A stretch of 64,000 nucleotides of DNA, from contig NZ_JADNYP010000019.1 in the NCBI RefSeq assembly GCF_015680705.1, positions 1 to 64,000 of the forward strand, in the 5' to 3' direction. The position numbers and the translations under genes were made by a program. This DNA is from Pseudomonas fulva (GTDB lineage: Bacteria; Pseudomonadota; Gammaproteobacteria; Pseudomonadales; Pseudomonadaceae). Below, piece after piece: positions 37,112 through 45,790 of this stretch. Below the pieces are notes generated by a model that made no database searches, was not told where the DNA came from, and was given only the letters and a program-made list of their open reading frames with translations. Every line of letters starts with the position of its first letter. Position 1 is the stretch's first letter.

Positions 37112-37117
37112 TATAAT
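37112..37117 (+). promoter_or_regulatory. Perfect -10 element upstream of kdsD
   Basis: TATAAT matches the sigma70 -10 consensus exactly and lies 34 bases before the kdsD start. No convincing -35 hexamer is seen at 16-18 bases, so an activator or extended contact may be needed. This probably starts the kdsD-lpt-rpoN transcript. Confidence 0.5.
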
Positions 37118-37150
37118 CGACACCTTTAGACCAGACATGCCTCAATCGAC

Positions 37151-38125
37151 ATGAGCCAACCCAGCGAGCTGATACAATCCGCCCGGCGTACCTTGCGTCT
37201 CGAACTCCAGGCCATGGAGGACCTCCTGGCACGCCTGGACGACAGTTTCGTCCAGGCCTGCGAGCTGATCCTGGCCAGCAAGGGCCGGGTCGTAGTGCTG
37301 GGCATGGGCAAGTCGGGACACATCGGCAACAAGATCGCCGCGACCCTCGCCAGCACGGGCACGCCGGCCTTCTTCGTGCACCCGGCCGAGGCCAGCCATG
37401 GCGACATGGGCATGATCACCCGCGACGACGTCATCCTCGCGCTGTCGAACTCCGGCAGCACGGCCGAGATCGTCACCCTCCTGCCGCTGATCAAGCGCCT
37501 GGGCATCCGCATGCTCAGCCTCACCGGCAACCCCGTTTCGCCGTTGGCCCAGGCCGCCGACGTCAACATCGACGTGAGCGTCGCCAAGGAAGCGTGCCCG
37601 CTCAACCTGGCGCCCACCTCCTCGACCACCACTGCCCTGGCGCTGGGCGACGCCCTGGCCATCGCCCTGCTGGAAGCTCGCGGCTTCACAGCCGAGGACT
37701 TCGCCTTCTCGCACCCGGGCGGCGCGCTGGGCCGACGCCTGCTGCTCAAGGTCGAGAACGTGATGCACGGCGGCGACGAGCTGCCCCAGGTAGCGCGTGG
37801 CACCCTGCTCAAGCACGCACTGCTTGAAATGTCCCGTAAAGGTCTGGGCATGACCGTGGTACTCGAGGCCGACGGGCGCCTGGCTGGCATCTTCACCGAC
37901 GGCGACCTGCGGCGCAGCCTGGATCGCAACATCGATGTCCACCAGACCTTGATCGACCATGTCATGACCGCGCATGGCAAGACCGCGCGCCCCGACATGC
38001 TCGCAGCCGAGGCACTGAAGATCATGGAGGATCACAAGATCAACGCACTGGCCGTGGTCGATGCCCAGGACCGCCCGATCGGCGCCCTGAACATGCACGA
38101 CCTGCTGCGCGCGGGCGTGCTTTGA
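37151..38125 (+). CDS. kdsD: Arabinose-5-phosphate isomerase
   Basis: Converts ribulose 5-phosphate to arabinose 5-phosphate, first step of KDO synthesis for LPS. The 324-residue protein has an N-terminal SIS domain (about 35-170: LGMGKSGHIGNKIAATLASTGTPAFFVHPAEASHGD and ALSNSGSTAEI) and two C-terminal CBS domains (about 205-324). It is followed, with overlapping stop/start, by a short remnant where kdsC normally lies, then lptCAB. Confidence 0.95.
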   Translation: MSQPSELIQSARRTLRLELQAMEDLLARLDDSFVQACELILASKGRVVVLGMGKSGHIGNKIAATLASTGTPAFFVHPAEASHGDMGMITRDDVILALSNSGSTAEIVTLLPLIKRLGIRMLSLTGNPVSPLAQAADVNIDVSVAKEACPLNLAPTSSTTTALALGDALAIALLEARGFTAEDFAFSHPGGALGRRLLLKVENVMHGGDELPQVARGTLLKHALLEMSRKGLGMTVVLEADGRLAGIFTDGDLRRSLDRNIDVHQTLIDHVMTAHGKTARPDMLAAEALKIMEDHKINALAVVDAQDRPIGALNMHDLLRAGVL

Positions 38126-38223
38126 TGCATGCCAGTCCTGAGCAATCTGGCGTGTGCCGGTGTCGCACGTCTATGCTGCGCGTCCGCGGTGGCCTGGACG
38201 CGGTCAACGCCCATTACCTGTAG
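38125..38223 (+). pseudogene. kdsC: Remnant of kdsC (KDO-8-phosphate phosphatase), internally deleted
   Basis: In other pseudomonads a gene of about 170-180 codons for the HAD phosphatase KdsC lies between kdsD and lptC. Here only 106 bases separate them. A 32-codon open frame begins with ATG overlapping the kdsD stop and ends RGGLDAVNAHYL-stop, which closely resembles the KdsC C-terminus that I remember (QG-x-L-x-A-x-NAHYL). No HAD motif (DVDGVLTD) or other catalytic segment remains. Stop-to-lptC spacing looks normal. I infer a deletion of most of kdsC. Chance similarity of the last dozen residues is the alternative. Confidence 0.7.
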
Positions 38224-38231
38224 AGCTTGAT

Positions 38232-38804
38232 ATGTTCAGCAAGAAAGCCCGCAACATCGTCATCCTCGGCGCGATCGCCGCGCTGCTGGCCGCGATCGGC
38301 TACTGGAACGTCAGTCCGGAAAGCTTCCTCGACAAGCCCCTGGCACAAGTCGACGAAAGCGCCATCGACTACTATGCGATCAACGCGCACAGTATCCAGT
38401 ACCTTCCCGACGGCAAGGTGCAGTACGAAATGACCGCCGACAAGGTCGAACACCTGAAGGCCAGCGAGGTGACCCTGCTGACCGCGCCCGACCTGCACAT
38501 GTACCGCGGCACGCCCTACCCCTGGCATGTACAGAGCGAGCGGGCCGAGGTCAACCCGGACGGCACCGAGGTCGAGCTGATCGACAAGGTGCGCGTGGCG
38601 CGCACCGACGAAAGACAGCGTGAAACCATCATTACCACTGCTCGCATGACCGTGTTCCCGCAGAAGCAATATGCGCAGACCGAGCAAGCCGTTAGAATCG
38701 ACGGCGCCGGTGGCACCACTACGGGCAAGGGCATGAAAGCCTATTTGAAAGACGGCAGGATGGACCTGCTGTCCAACGTAAGAGGACAGTATGAGGCTCG
38801 TTAA
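38232..38804 (+). CDS. lptC: LPS export system protein LptC
   Basis: Bitopic inner-membrane protein that passes LPS from LptB2FG to LptA. The 190-residue protein has a single N-terminal membrane helix (about 10-28, IVILGAIAALLAAIGYW) followed by the typical NVSPESFLDKP and a periplasmic beta-jellyroll. Start ATG 38232 opens MFSKKARN; longer in-frame starts lie in the kdsC remnant. Its end overlaps lptA by 14 bases. Confidence 0.93.
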   Translation: MFSKKARNIVILGAIAALLAAIGYWNVSPESFLDKPLAQVDESAIDYYAINAHSIQYLPDGKVQYEMTADKVEHLKASEVTLLTAPDLHMYRGTPYPWHVQSERAEVNPDGTEVELIDKVRVARTDERQRETIITTARMTVFPQKQYAQTEQAVRIDGAGGTTTGKGMKAYLKDGRMDLLSNVRGQYEAR

Positions 38805-39315
38805 AACCCTCCCCTTTTTGCTCAGCCTGAGCGCAGCACTGGGAAGCGCGAGCGCCTGGGCCTTGCCGACCGATCGTGACCAGCCTATCCGGATCCAGGC
38901 CGACAATGCCCATCTCGACGATAAGAAGGGCGTGGCTACCTACACCGGCGACGTGATCATCACCCAGGGCTCGATGGTGATCAAAGGCAACACCGTCACC
39001 CTCACCCGCGCCGAGTCGGGCGACATCGACACCGTGACCTCGGTGGGCAACCTGGCCTACTTCGAGCAGCAGCAGAGCACGGCCAAGCCGGACAAGATGC
39101 AGGGCTGGGCGGTCACCATCCAGTACCAGGCGCTCAAGGACCTGGTGGTGCTGACCGACCGTGCCAAGGTGACCAACGACGGCAACAGCACCGAAGGCGA
39201 GAAGATCGTCTACAACACCAAGTCGCAAGTGGCGACCGCCGGCCGTGGCGGCAACGTCACCACCCCGCGCCAGCGTATCGACATGGTGATCCAGCCGAAG
39301 AAGAAGGCCGAGTAA
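38791..39315 (+). CDS. lptA: LPS transport periplasmic protein LptA
   Basis: Periplasmic bridge that carries LPS to the outer-membrane LptDE complex. The 174-residue protein has a signal peptide (about 1-24, cleavage near AWA-LP) and an OstA/LptA beta-jellyroll (DQPIRIQADNAHLDDKKGVATYTGDVIITQGSMVIKG). The start overlaps lptC and its stop abuts the lptB ATG, so lptCAB are translationally coupled. Confidence 0.94.
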   Translation: MRLVKTLPFLLSLSAALGSASAWALPTDRDQPIRIQADNAHLDDKKGVATYTGDVIITQGSMVIKGNTVTLTRAESGDIDTVTSVGNLAYFEQQQSTAKPDKMQGWAVTIQYQALKDLVVLTDRAKVTNDGNSTEGEKIVYNTKSQVATAGRGGNVTTPRQRIDMVIQPKKKAE

Positions 39316-40041
39316 ATGGCGACCCTCAAAGCCCAGCACCTGGCCAAGAGCTACAAGGGGCGGCAAGTCGTGCGCGACGTCAGCCTGTCCATCGACAGTG
39401 GCCAGATCGTCGGCCTGCTCGGCCCGAACGGCGCCGGCAAGACCACCTGCTTCTACATGATCGTCGGCCTGGTCCAGGCCGACCAGGGCCGCGTGCTCAT
39501 CGACAGCCTGGACGTCAGTCGCCAGCCAATGCATGGTCGGGCCCGCGCCGGCATCGGCTACCTGCCGCAGGAAGCCTCGATCTTCCGCAAGCTCTCGGTG
39601 GCCGACAACATCATGGCGATCCTGGAAACCCGCAAGGACCTGGATCGCGAAGGGCGACGCAAGGAACTCGAGTCGCTGCTGCAGGAGTTCCACATCAGCC
39701 ATATTCGCGACAACCTGGGCATGAGCCTCTCCGGTGGCGAGCGTCGCCGCGTGGAAATCGCCAGGGCCCTGGCCACGGCGCCGAAATTTATCCTGCTCGA
39801 CGAACCCTTCGCGGGGGTCGACCCGATTTCCGTCGGCGATATCAAGCAGATCATCCATCACCTCAAGGCCAAGGGCATCGGTGTGCTGATCACCGACCAC
39901 AACGTCCGCGAAACGCTGGATATCTGCGAGACGGCCTATATCGTCAACGACGGCAAGCTGATTGCCGAAGGTGATGCCGAAACAATCCTCGCCAACGAGC
40001 TGGTGAAGGAGGTCTACCTGGGTCACGAGTTCCGGCTCTGA
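39316..40041 (+). CDS. lptB: LPS export ABC ATPase LptB
   Basis: Cytoplasmic ATPase of LptB2FG. In the 241-residue protein Walker A is GPNGAGKTT (about 36-44), the signature is LSGGERRRVEIARA, Walker B is FILLDEPFAGVD and the switch His is in ITDHNVRETLDIC. It immediately follows lptA and precedes rpoN by 198 bases. Its permease partners are encoded at 16.0-18.2 kb. Confidence 0.96.
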   Translation: MATLKAQHLAKSYKGRQVVRDVSLSIDSGQIVGLLGPNGAGKTTCFYMIVGLVQADQGRVLIDSLDVSRQPMHGRARAGIGYLPQEASIFRKLSVADNIMAILETRKDLDREGRRKELESLLQEFHISHIRDNLGMSLSGGERRRVEIARALATAPKFILLDEPFAGVDPISVGDIKQIIHHLKAKGIGVLITDHNVRETLDICETAYIVNDGKLIAEGDAETILANELVKEVYLGHEFRL

Positions 40042-40165
40042 CGTCATGGGCGCCGAGGGCCGACGCGAGCTGTCGCGCCCCGTTGCGACATGCTCGTCGC
40101 GCAGGCACTTTTCGTGCAAGCCCTAGGCAAACGAAGCGATTTCAGGCATATGGTTTGCCTGATTC

Positions 40166-40181
40166 AAGCGCTCCGGCGCTT
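40166..40181 (+). other. Small inverted repeat upstream of rpoN
   Basis: AAGCGC (40166-40171) and GCGCTT (40176-40181) around TCCG, 59 bases ahead of rpoN. It lies in a 198-base gap that could hold a separate rpoN promoter. Its role is unknown. Confidence 0.3.
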
Positions 40182-40239
40182 CGTGTATGTGTAGTGGATG
40201 GCGCATGTGCGCCGGCGAACAAGGTATTAAGCCCCAGCC

Positions 40240-41733
40240 ATGAAACCATCGCTCGTCCTAAAAATGGGCCAGCAACTGACGATGACCCCGCAGTTGCAAC
40301 AGGCCATCCGTCTGCTCCAGCTTTCCACCCTGGATCTCCAGCAGGAAATCCAGGAAGCGCTGGAATCCAATCCGATGCTCGAACGCCAGGAAGACGGCGA
40401 CGACTTCGACAACAGCGACCCGATGGCCGACAACGTCGAGAACAAGCCGGTCGCCGAAACCCAGGACAACGGCAACCAGGAGGCCACGCTCGGCGCCGAT
40501 AGCCTGGATGAAGGCGACTGGAGCGAGCGCATCCCCAACGAGCTGCCGGTCGACACGGCCTGGGAGGACATCTACCAGACCAGCGCCAGCAGCCTGCCGG
40601 CTGGCGACGATGACGAGTGGGACTTCACCACCCGCACGACTGCCGGCGAGAGCCTGCAAAGCCATCTGCTGTGGCAGCTGAACCTGGCACCGATGTCCGA
40701 TACCGATCGGCTGATCGCCGTCACGCTGATCGACTGCATCAACGACAAGGGTTACCTGGAGGAATCGATCGAGGAGATCTGCGCCTCCTTCGATCCCGAG
40801 TTCGATATCGAACTCGACGAGGTAGAGGCCGTCCTGCACCGCATCCAGCAGTTCGAACCTGCCGGTGTGGCGGCGCGCGACCTTGGCGAATGCCTGCTGC
40901 TGCAGCTCCGCCAGCTGCCGGCCGGCACGCCCTGGCTCAACGAAGCCCAACGCCTGGTCACCGACTACATCGACTTGCTGGGCGCGCGCGACTACAGCCA
41001 GCTGATGCGCCGGATGAAGCTCAAGGAAGACGAGCTGCGCCAGGTCATCGAACTGGTGCAAAGCCTCAACCCGCGCCCCGGCTCGCAGATCGAGAGCAGC
41101 GAGCCCGAGTACGTGGTGCCGGACGTGATCGTGCGCAAGCACAACGACCGCTGGCTGGTGGAGCTCAACCAGGAAGCCGTGCCGCGCCTGCGCGTCAACC
41201 CGCAGTACGCCGGTTTCGTGCGCCGCGCCGATACCAGCGCCGACAATACTTTCATGCGCAATCAGTTGCAGGAGGCGCGCTGGTTCATCAAGAGCCTGCA
41301 AAGCCGCAACGAGACGCTGATGAAGGTCGCCACGCAGATCGTCGAGCACCAGCGCGGCTTCCTCGACCATGGCGACGAGGCGATGAAACCGCTGGTCCTG
41401 CACGATATCGCCGAAGCGGTGGGCATGCACGAGTCGACCATTTCTCGGGTCACCACCCAGAAATACATGCACACCCCACGCGGCATCTATGAATTGAAAT
41501 ACTTTTTCTCCAGTCACGTGAGCACCTCCGAGGGCGGCGAATGCTCGTCCACGGCAATTCGCGCGATCATCAAGAAACTGGTCGCCGCGGAAAATCAGAA
41601 AAAGCCATTGAGCGACAGCAAGATCGCTGGTTTACTGGAGGCACAAGGCATCCAGGTCGCCCGTCGCACCGTCGCCAAATATCGCGAGTCGCTCGGCATC
41701 GCACCGTCGAGTGAACGCAAGCGACTGATGTAG
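40240..41733 (+). CDS. rpoN: RNA polymerase sigma54 factor
   Basis: Sigma54, used with enhancer-binding activators such as the GcsR-type regulator in this window. The 497-residue protein has a glutamine/leucine-rich region I (MGQQLTMTPQLQQAIRLLQLSTLDLQQEIQEALESNPML, about 9-47), an acidic region II (about 50-110), a core-binding region, a helix-turn-helix, and the RpoN box ARRTVAKYRE near the C-terminus. It heads the classic rpoN-hpf-ptsN-rapZ-ptsO series. Confidence 0.98.
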   Translation: MKPSLVLKMGQQLTMTPQLQQAIRLLQLSTLDLQQEIQEALESNPMLERQEDGDDFDNSDPMADNVENKPVAETQDNGNQEATLGADSLDEGDWSERIPNELPVDTAWEDIYQTSASSLPAGDDDEWDFTTRTTAGESLQSHLLWQLNLAPMSDTDRLIAVTLIDCINDKGYLEESIEEICASFDPEFDIELDEVEAVLHRIQQFEPAGVAARDLGECLLLQLRQLPAGTPWLNEAQRLVTDYIDLLGARDYSQLMRRMKLKEDELRQVIELVQSLNPRPGSQIESSEPEYVVPDVIVRKHNDRWLVELNQEAVPRLRVNPQYAGFVRRADTSADNTFMRNQLQEARWFIKSLQSRNETLMKVATQIVEHQRGFLDHGDEAMKPLVLHDIAEAVGMHESTISRVTTQKYMHTPRGIYELKYFFSSHVSTSEGGECSSTAIRAIIKKLVAAENQKKPLSDSKIAGLLEAQGIQVARRTVAKYRESLGIAPSSERKRLM

Positions 41734-41812
41734 CCCTCGGATGTATCACAGCGTTCCAGTGGCAGGTGCAATACCTGCCTCTTCATTGCACGGGCAACAA
41801 AGGAGAAGCTGT

Positions 41813-42121
41813 ATGCAAGTCAACATCAGTGGACACCATGTCGAAGTCACCCCGTCGCTGCGCGACTATCTGGACCAGAAGCTCAAGCGCCTGGAGGGTC
41901 ATTTCGACAAGATCACCAACGTGCAGGTCATCCTGAAGGTCGAGAAGCTGCAGCAGAAGGTCGAGGCGACCCTGCAGATTCCTGGTGGCGAAGTGGTAGC
42001 CAATGCCGAGGACGCAGACATGTACGCAGCGATCGATGCCCTTGCCGACAAGCTCGACCGTCAATTGAAAAAACACAAGGAAAAACAGCAGAACCTGCTG
42101 CAAGGCGCAGCAGCCCGCTGA
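41813..42121 (+). CDS. hpf: Ribosome hibernation promoting factor, short form
   Basis: A 102-residue HPF/YfiA-family protein that binds the 30S subunit and promotes inactive ribosome dimers in stationary phase. It starts MQVNISGHHVEVTPSLRDYLDQKLKRLEGHF behind AAGGAGAAG and has the basic helix region LDRQLKKHKEKQQN. It has no C-terminal long-HPF domain. ptsN follows by eight bases. Confidence 0.95.
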   Translation: MQVNISGHHVEVTPSLRDYLDQKLKRLEGHFDKITNVQVILKVEKLQQKVEATLQIPGGEVVANAEDADMYAAIDALADKLDRQLKKHKEKQQNLLQGAAAR

Positions 42122-42129
42122 CCCCATCC

Positions 42130-42594
42130 ATGATCCGACTTGAAACCATCCTGACCCCCGGCCGTTCCCTGGTGAACGTGCCGGGCGGCAGCAAGAAGCG
42201 CGTGCTCCAGGAAACCGCCACCCTGATCGCCAGGGAAGTGCCGGAACTGGAAATGGAAGACGTCTTCGAGAAACTGGTCGCCCGCGAGAAGCTGGGCTCC
42301 ACCGGTTTCGGCAATGGCATAGCCATTCCCCACTGCCGACTTGCCGGTTGCACGGCACCGGTCAGCGCACTGTTGCACCTCGATGCGGCCATCGACTATG
42401 ACGCCATCGATGGCGAACCGGTGGACCTGCTGTTCGTCCTGCTGGTACCGGAGGCGGCCACCGATGCGCACCTGGAACTGCTGCGCCAGATCGCCAGCAT
42501 GCTTGACCGGGAAGACGTGCGCCGCAGGCTGCGGGATGCCGACAGCAACGAAGCCTTGTACCAGGTTGTCCTGGACGTACAGAACGGCGGCTGA
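42130..42594 (+). CDS. ptsN: Nitrogen PTS EIIA protein
   Basis: EIIA-Ntr, phosphate acceptor and regulator of the nitrogen phosphotransferase system. The 154-residue protein is a PTS EIIA type-2 domain; the phosphorylated histidine is in FGNGIAIPHCRL (about residue 68). The context rpoN-hpf-ptsN-rapZ-ptsO is diagnostic. No sugar permease is nearby, in keeping with a regulatory role. Confidence 0.95.
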   Translation: MIRLETILTPGRSLVNVPGGSKKRVLQETATLIAREVPELEMEDVFEKLVAREKLGSTGFGNGIAIPHCRLAGCTAPVSALLHLDAAIDYDAIDGEPVDLLFVLLVPEAATDAHLELLRQIASMLDREDVRRRLRDADSNEALYQVVLDVQNGG

Positions 42595-42596
42595 AC

Positions 42597-43451
42597 ATGC
42601 GTCTGATCGTCGTCAGCGGCCGATCCGGCTCCGGCAAGAGCACCGCCCTGGATGTCCTGGAAGACCACGGCTTCTATTGCATCGACAATCTGCCAGCGGG
42701 CCTGCTGCCCCAGCTGGCGGAAAACGCCCTGCTCAATACGGAGTTGCTGCAACCGAAGGTGGCGGTATCGATCGATGCCCGCAACCTGCCCAGCCATCTG
42801 TCGCGTTTTCCCGAGCTGCTCGAAGATGCCCGGGCCCGGCATATCCAATGCGATGTGCTGTACCTGGACGCTGACGAAGATACCTTGCTCAAGCGCTTTT
42901 CCGAGACCCGTCGGCGCCACCCGCTGACCAACGCCAATCGCTCGCTGGCCGAAGCCATTCGCGTGGAAAGCGAGCTGCTCGGGCCGATCGCCGACCTGGC
43001 CGACCTGAAGATCGACACCACCAATCTCAACCTCTACCAACTGCGCGACTCGATCAAGCTGCGCCTGCTCAACCAGCCCGAGCCAGGCACGGCGTTCCTG
43101 GTCGAGTCGTTCGGTTTCAAGCGCGGCATGCCGGTCGATGCCGACGTCGTCTTCGACGTACGCTGCCTGCCCAACCCGTACTGGAAACCGGAACTGCGCG
43201 AGCACTCCGGCCTGGAGCAACCGGTCATCGATTACCTGGCCGCCCAGCCTGACGTCGAGGAAATGTTCCAGGACATCTCCAGTTACCTGCTCAAGTGGTT
43301 GCCGCGCTTCGCCGCCAGCAACCGGGCCTATGTCACCATCGCTATCGGCTGCACGGGCGGTCATCATCGGTCGGTATATCTGACCGAGCGCCTCGGCCTG
43401 CTGCTGCAGCAGTCTCTGAAAAACGTCCAGGTCCGCCATCGCGACCTTTAG
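42597..43451 (+). CDS. rapZ: RNase adapter / nucleotide-binding protein RapZ
   Basis: A 284-residue P-loop protein. Walker A is GRSGSGKS at 8-15; SIDARNLP and the C-terminal IAIGCTGGHHRSVYLTERL (about 243-261) are family hallmarks. In E. coli RapZ presents the sRNA GlmZ to RNase E to control glucosamine-6-phosphate synthase. Whether a GlmZ-like RNA exists in this organism cannot be judged here. The start lies two bases after the ptsN stop. Confidence 0.93.
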   Translation: MRLIVVSGRSGSGKSTALDVLEDHGFYCIDNLPAGLLPQLAENALLNTELLQPKVAVSIDARNLPSHLSRFPELLEDARARHIQCDVLYLDADEDTLLKRFSETRRRHPLTNANRSLAEAIRVESELLGPIADLADLKIDTTNLNLYQLRDSIKLRLLNQPEPGTAFLVESFGFKRGMPVDADVVFDVRCLPNPYWKPELREHSGLEQPVIDYLAAQPDVEEMFQDISSYLLKWLPRFAASNRAYVTIAIGCTGGHHRSVYLTERLGLLLQQSLKNVQVRHRDL

Positions 43452-43470
43452 CCACAGGATCCGCCCGAAC

Positions 43471-43743
43471 ATGCCCGCTCGTGATATCACCATCATCAAC
43501 AAGTTGGGGCTGCACGCTCGCGCGGCTGCCAAGTTCGTCGGCGTGGCCGGACGCTTTCCCTGCCAGGTGAAGGTCGGTCGTGCCGCCGACCGCCTGGTGG
43601 ATGGCAAGAGCATCATGGCGGTCATGATGCTGGCCGCTGGCAAGGGCACCCAGATTCATGTGCATACCGAGGGCGAGCAGGAAGACGAAGCGCTGCAGGC
43701 ACTGGTCGAACTGATCGACAACCGCTTCGACGAAGGCGAGTAG
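43471..43743 (+). CDS. ptsO: HPr-like phosphocarrier NPr
   Basis: Phosphocarrier of the nitrogen PTS, between EI-Ntr and EIIA-Ntr. The 90-residue protein has the phosphorylated H15 in NKLGLHARAAAKFV and the second conserved HPr segment DGKSIMAVMMLAAGKG. Last gene of the rpoN cluster, 29 bases from the convergent ZIP transporter gene. Confidence 0.94.
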   Translation: MPARDITIINKLGLHARAAAKFVGVAGRFPCQVKVGRAADRLVDGKSIMAVMMLAAGKGTQIHVHTEGEQEDEALQALVELIDNRFDEGE

Positions 43744-43772
43744 CCGGGCCTGGCCAGCCACCCTCGGTAGCG

Positions 43773-44666
43773 TCAGGACATCGCCGTGTCCATCACCATC
43801 ATCAGGCAGAAGCCGCAGCATAGACCCAGGCTCGCCAGCCGATGATGCCCATTGCTGCGCGCCTCGGGAATGATCTCCTGGGTGACGACCAGCAGCATGG
43901 CCCCAGCCGCGCAGGCCAGGCCGAGCGGCAAAAGCAGTTCGGCGACGTTCACCAGCCAGGCGCAGATGACCGCGGCCAGCGGCTCCACCAAGCCGGAGGC
44001 CGCTCCGATCAGGAAGGCCTGGAAGCGGGGCATACCGGCGCCTGCCAGTACCAGCGCGATGACCAGCCCTTCGGGCACATCCTGCAGCGCGATGCCCATG
44101 GCCAGGCTGTCCGCATCGGACATGCCGCCACCGGCCGAAACACCGATGGCCATGCCTTCGGGGATGTTGTGGGCGATGATGGCAATGACGAACAGCCAGA
44201 TCCGGGCGGCGACTACCGGGCGCTGCTCGGTGCCTACCAAGGCCTGCGCCGAAGCCCCGGACACCTTCAGGTCTACCAGGAACAGGCACAGCGCACCGAA
44301 CAGCAGCCCGGTACTGATCAAGGCACCCGCGCCCCAGGCGCTGAAACCGATGGCCTGGGCAGCATCCAGGCCGGGGATTATCAGCGAGAAGGCTGTCGCC
44401 GCGAGCATCACCCCAGCGCCAAATCCCAGCAATGTGTCGGCCAGAGCCACCGGCATGTTGCGAATGACCAGCACCGGAACGGCACCCAGCGCCGTACCCA
44501 GGGCGCACAGCGCACCGCCCTCGAGCGCGCGCAGCATGCGCGGCTCGAGGTCCAGCCAGGCGATGCCTCGCGCCAGCAGCAGCGCGGTTCCGACCAGCAA
44601 CAGCAAAGTACCCAGGGCCAGGCGAAACAGCCGCACACTGCTGACGGACATCACCTCCGAGCGCAT
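43773..44666 (-). CDS. ZIP-family divalent metal transporter
   Basis: A 297-residue inner-membrane ZIP transporter with about eight hydrophobic segments. The metal-binding helix motif HNIPEGMAIGV (about 170-180) and the second motif ALQDVPEGLVIALVLAGAG are intact. The start lies ten bases after sodA on the same strand, so it probably belongs to the Fur-controlled fagA-fumC-orfX-sodA transcript. That context suggests manganese or zinc uptake during iron limitation; the metal is not readable from sequence. An alternative ATG is at 44651. Confidence 0.87.
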   Translation of the reverse strand: MRSEVMSVSSVRLFRLALGTLLLLVGTALLLARGIAWLDLEPRMLRALEGGALCALGTALGAVPVLVIRNMPVALADTLLGFGAGVMLAATAFSLIIPGLDAAQAIGFSAWGAGALISTGLLFGALCLFLVDLKVSGASAQALVGTEQRPVVAARIWLFVIAIIAHNIPEGMAIGVSAGGGMSDADSLAMGIALQDVPEGLVIALVLAGAGMPRFQAFLIGAASGLVEPLAAVICAWLVNVAELLLPLGLACAAGAMLLVVTQEIIPEARSNGHHRLASLGLCCGFCLMMVMDTAMS

Positions 44667-44676
44667 GGCCGTCGGC

Positions 44677-45288
<612 letters not shown>

Positions 45289-45289
45289 G

Positions 45290-45751
45290 TCAATGGATTC
45301 CATGTGGGTGGTTGCGAGTTTCGACATCAGCTTTGGCGGTGAGTGCATTTGTCTGCAGCGTATGTCGTTCGAGCAGACGTGCGGTGCGCGGGTACTGTCC
45401 ATGTTCGCCTATGAAGTTCAGAAGCTCCGTATAGGTCCTGGCGCTGTGGCGCAGGGCCGCCTCGCGCAGCGCCTGCGACAGACGCGGTTGCTGGCTGGCC
45501 TGGAGCAAGTGCTGGTGGGCCGCGCACAGGTAGTCGGCGCTTTCCTGGGGCTGATCCAGGCGCAAGTGCAGGTCGGCCAGGTTGTGATGGGCGATGACCA
45601 GCGCGGCTACCGCTTCGTCGACGTCATGCCAACGCTCGAACAGGACCTGCGCCAGCGCCAGGGCCTGCAGGTAATGCTCTCGTGCATCGACCAGCTCCCC
45701 TTGTTCGAACAGGCGATTGGCAATTTCCGTGGTGCGTTTCCAGTGCTGCAT
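45290..45751 (-). CDS. Conserved protein OrfX of the fumC-sodA operon
   Basis: A 153-residue helical protein between fumC and sodA, one base from the sodA start. It reads as a TPR-like helical repeat protein (IANRLFEQGELVDAREHYLQALALAQ; ALVIAHHNLADLHLRLDQPQESADYL), with no signal peptide and no enzymatic motif. The position matches the gene called orfX in the P. aeruginosa fagA-fumC-orfX-sodA operon. Function unknown; a role linked to iron-limitation response is inferred only from context. Confidence 0.82.
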   Translation of the reverse strand: MQHWKRTTEIANRLFEQGELVDAREHYLQALALAQVLFERWHDVDEAVAALVIAHHNLADLHLRLDQPQESADYLCAAHQHLLQASQQPRLSQALREAALRHSARTYTELLNFIGEHGQYPRTARLLERHTLQTNALTAKADVETRNHPHGIH

Positions 45752-45790
45752 GACGTACCTCCTCGACGATGACCGCTGGCGCCTGATGCC

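Noticed and set aside
38154..38231. Longer LptC N-terminus beginning at ATG 38154
   Set aside because: The extra 26 residues precede the conserved LptC start, do not form a signal peptide, and lie in the kdsC remnant in another frame.
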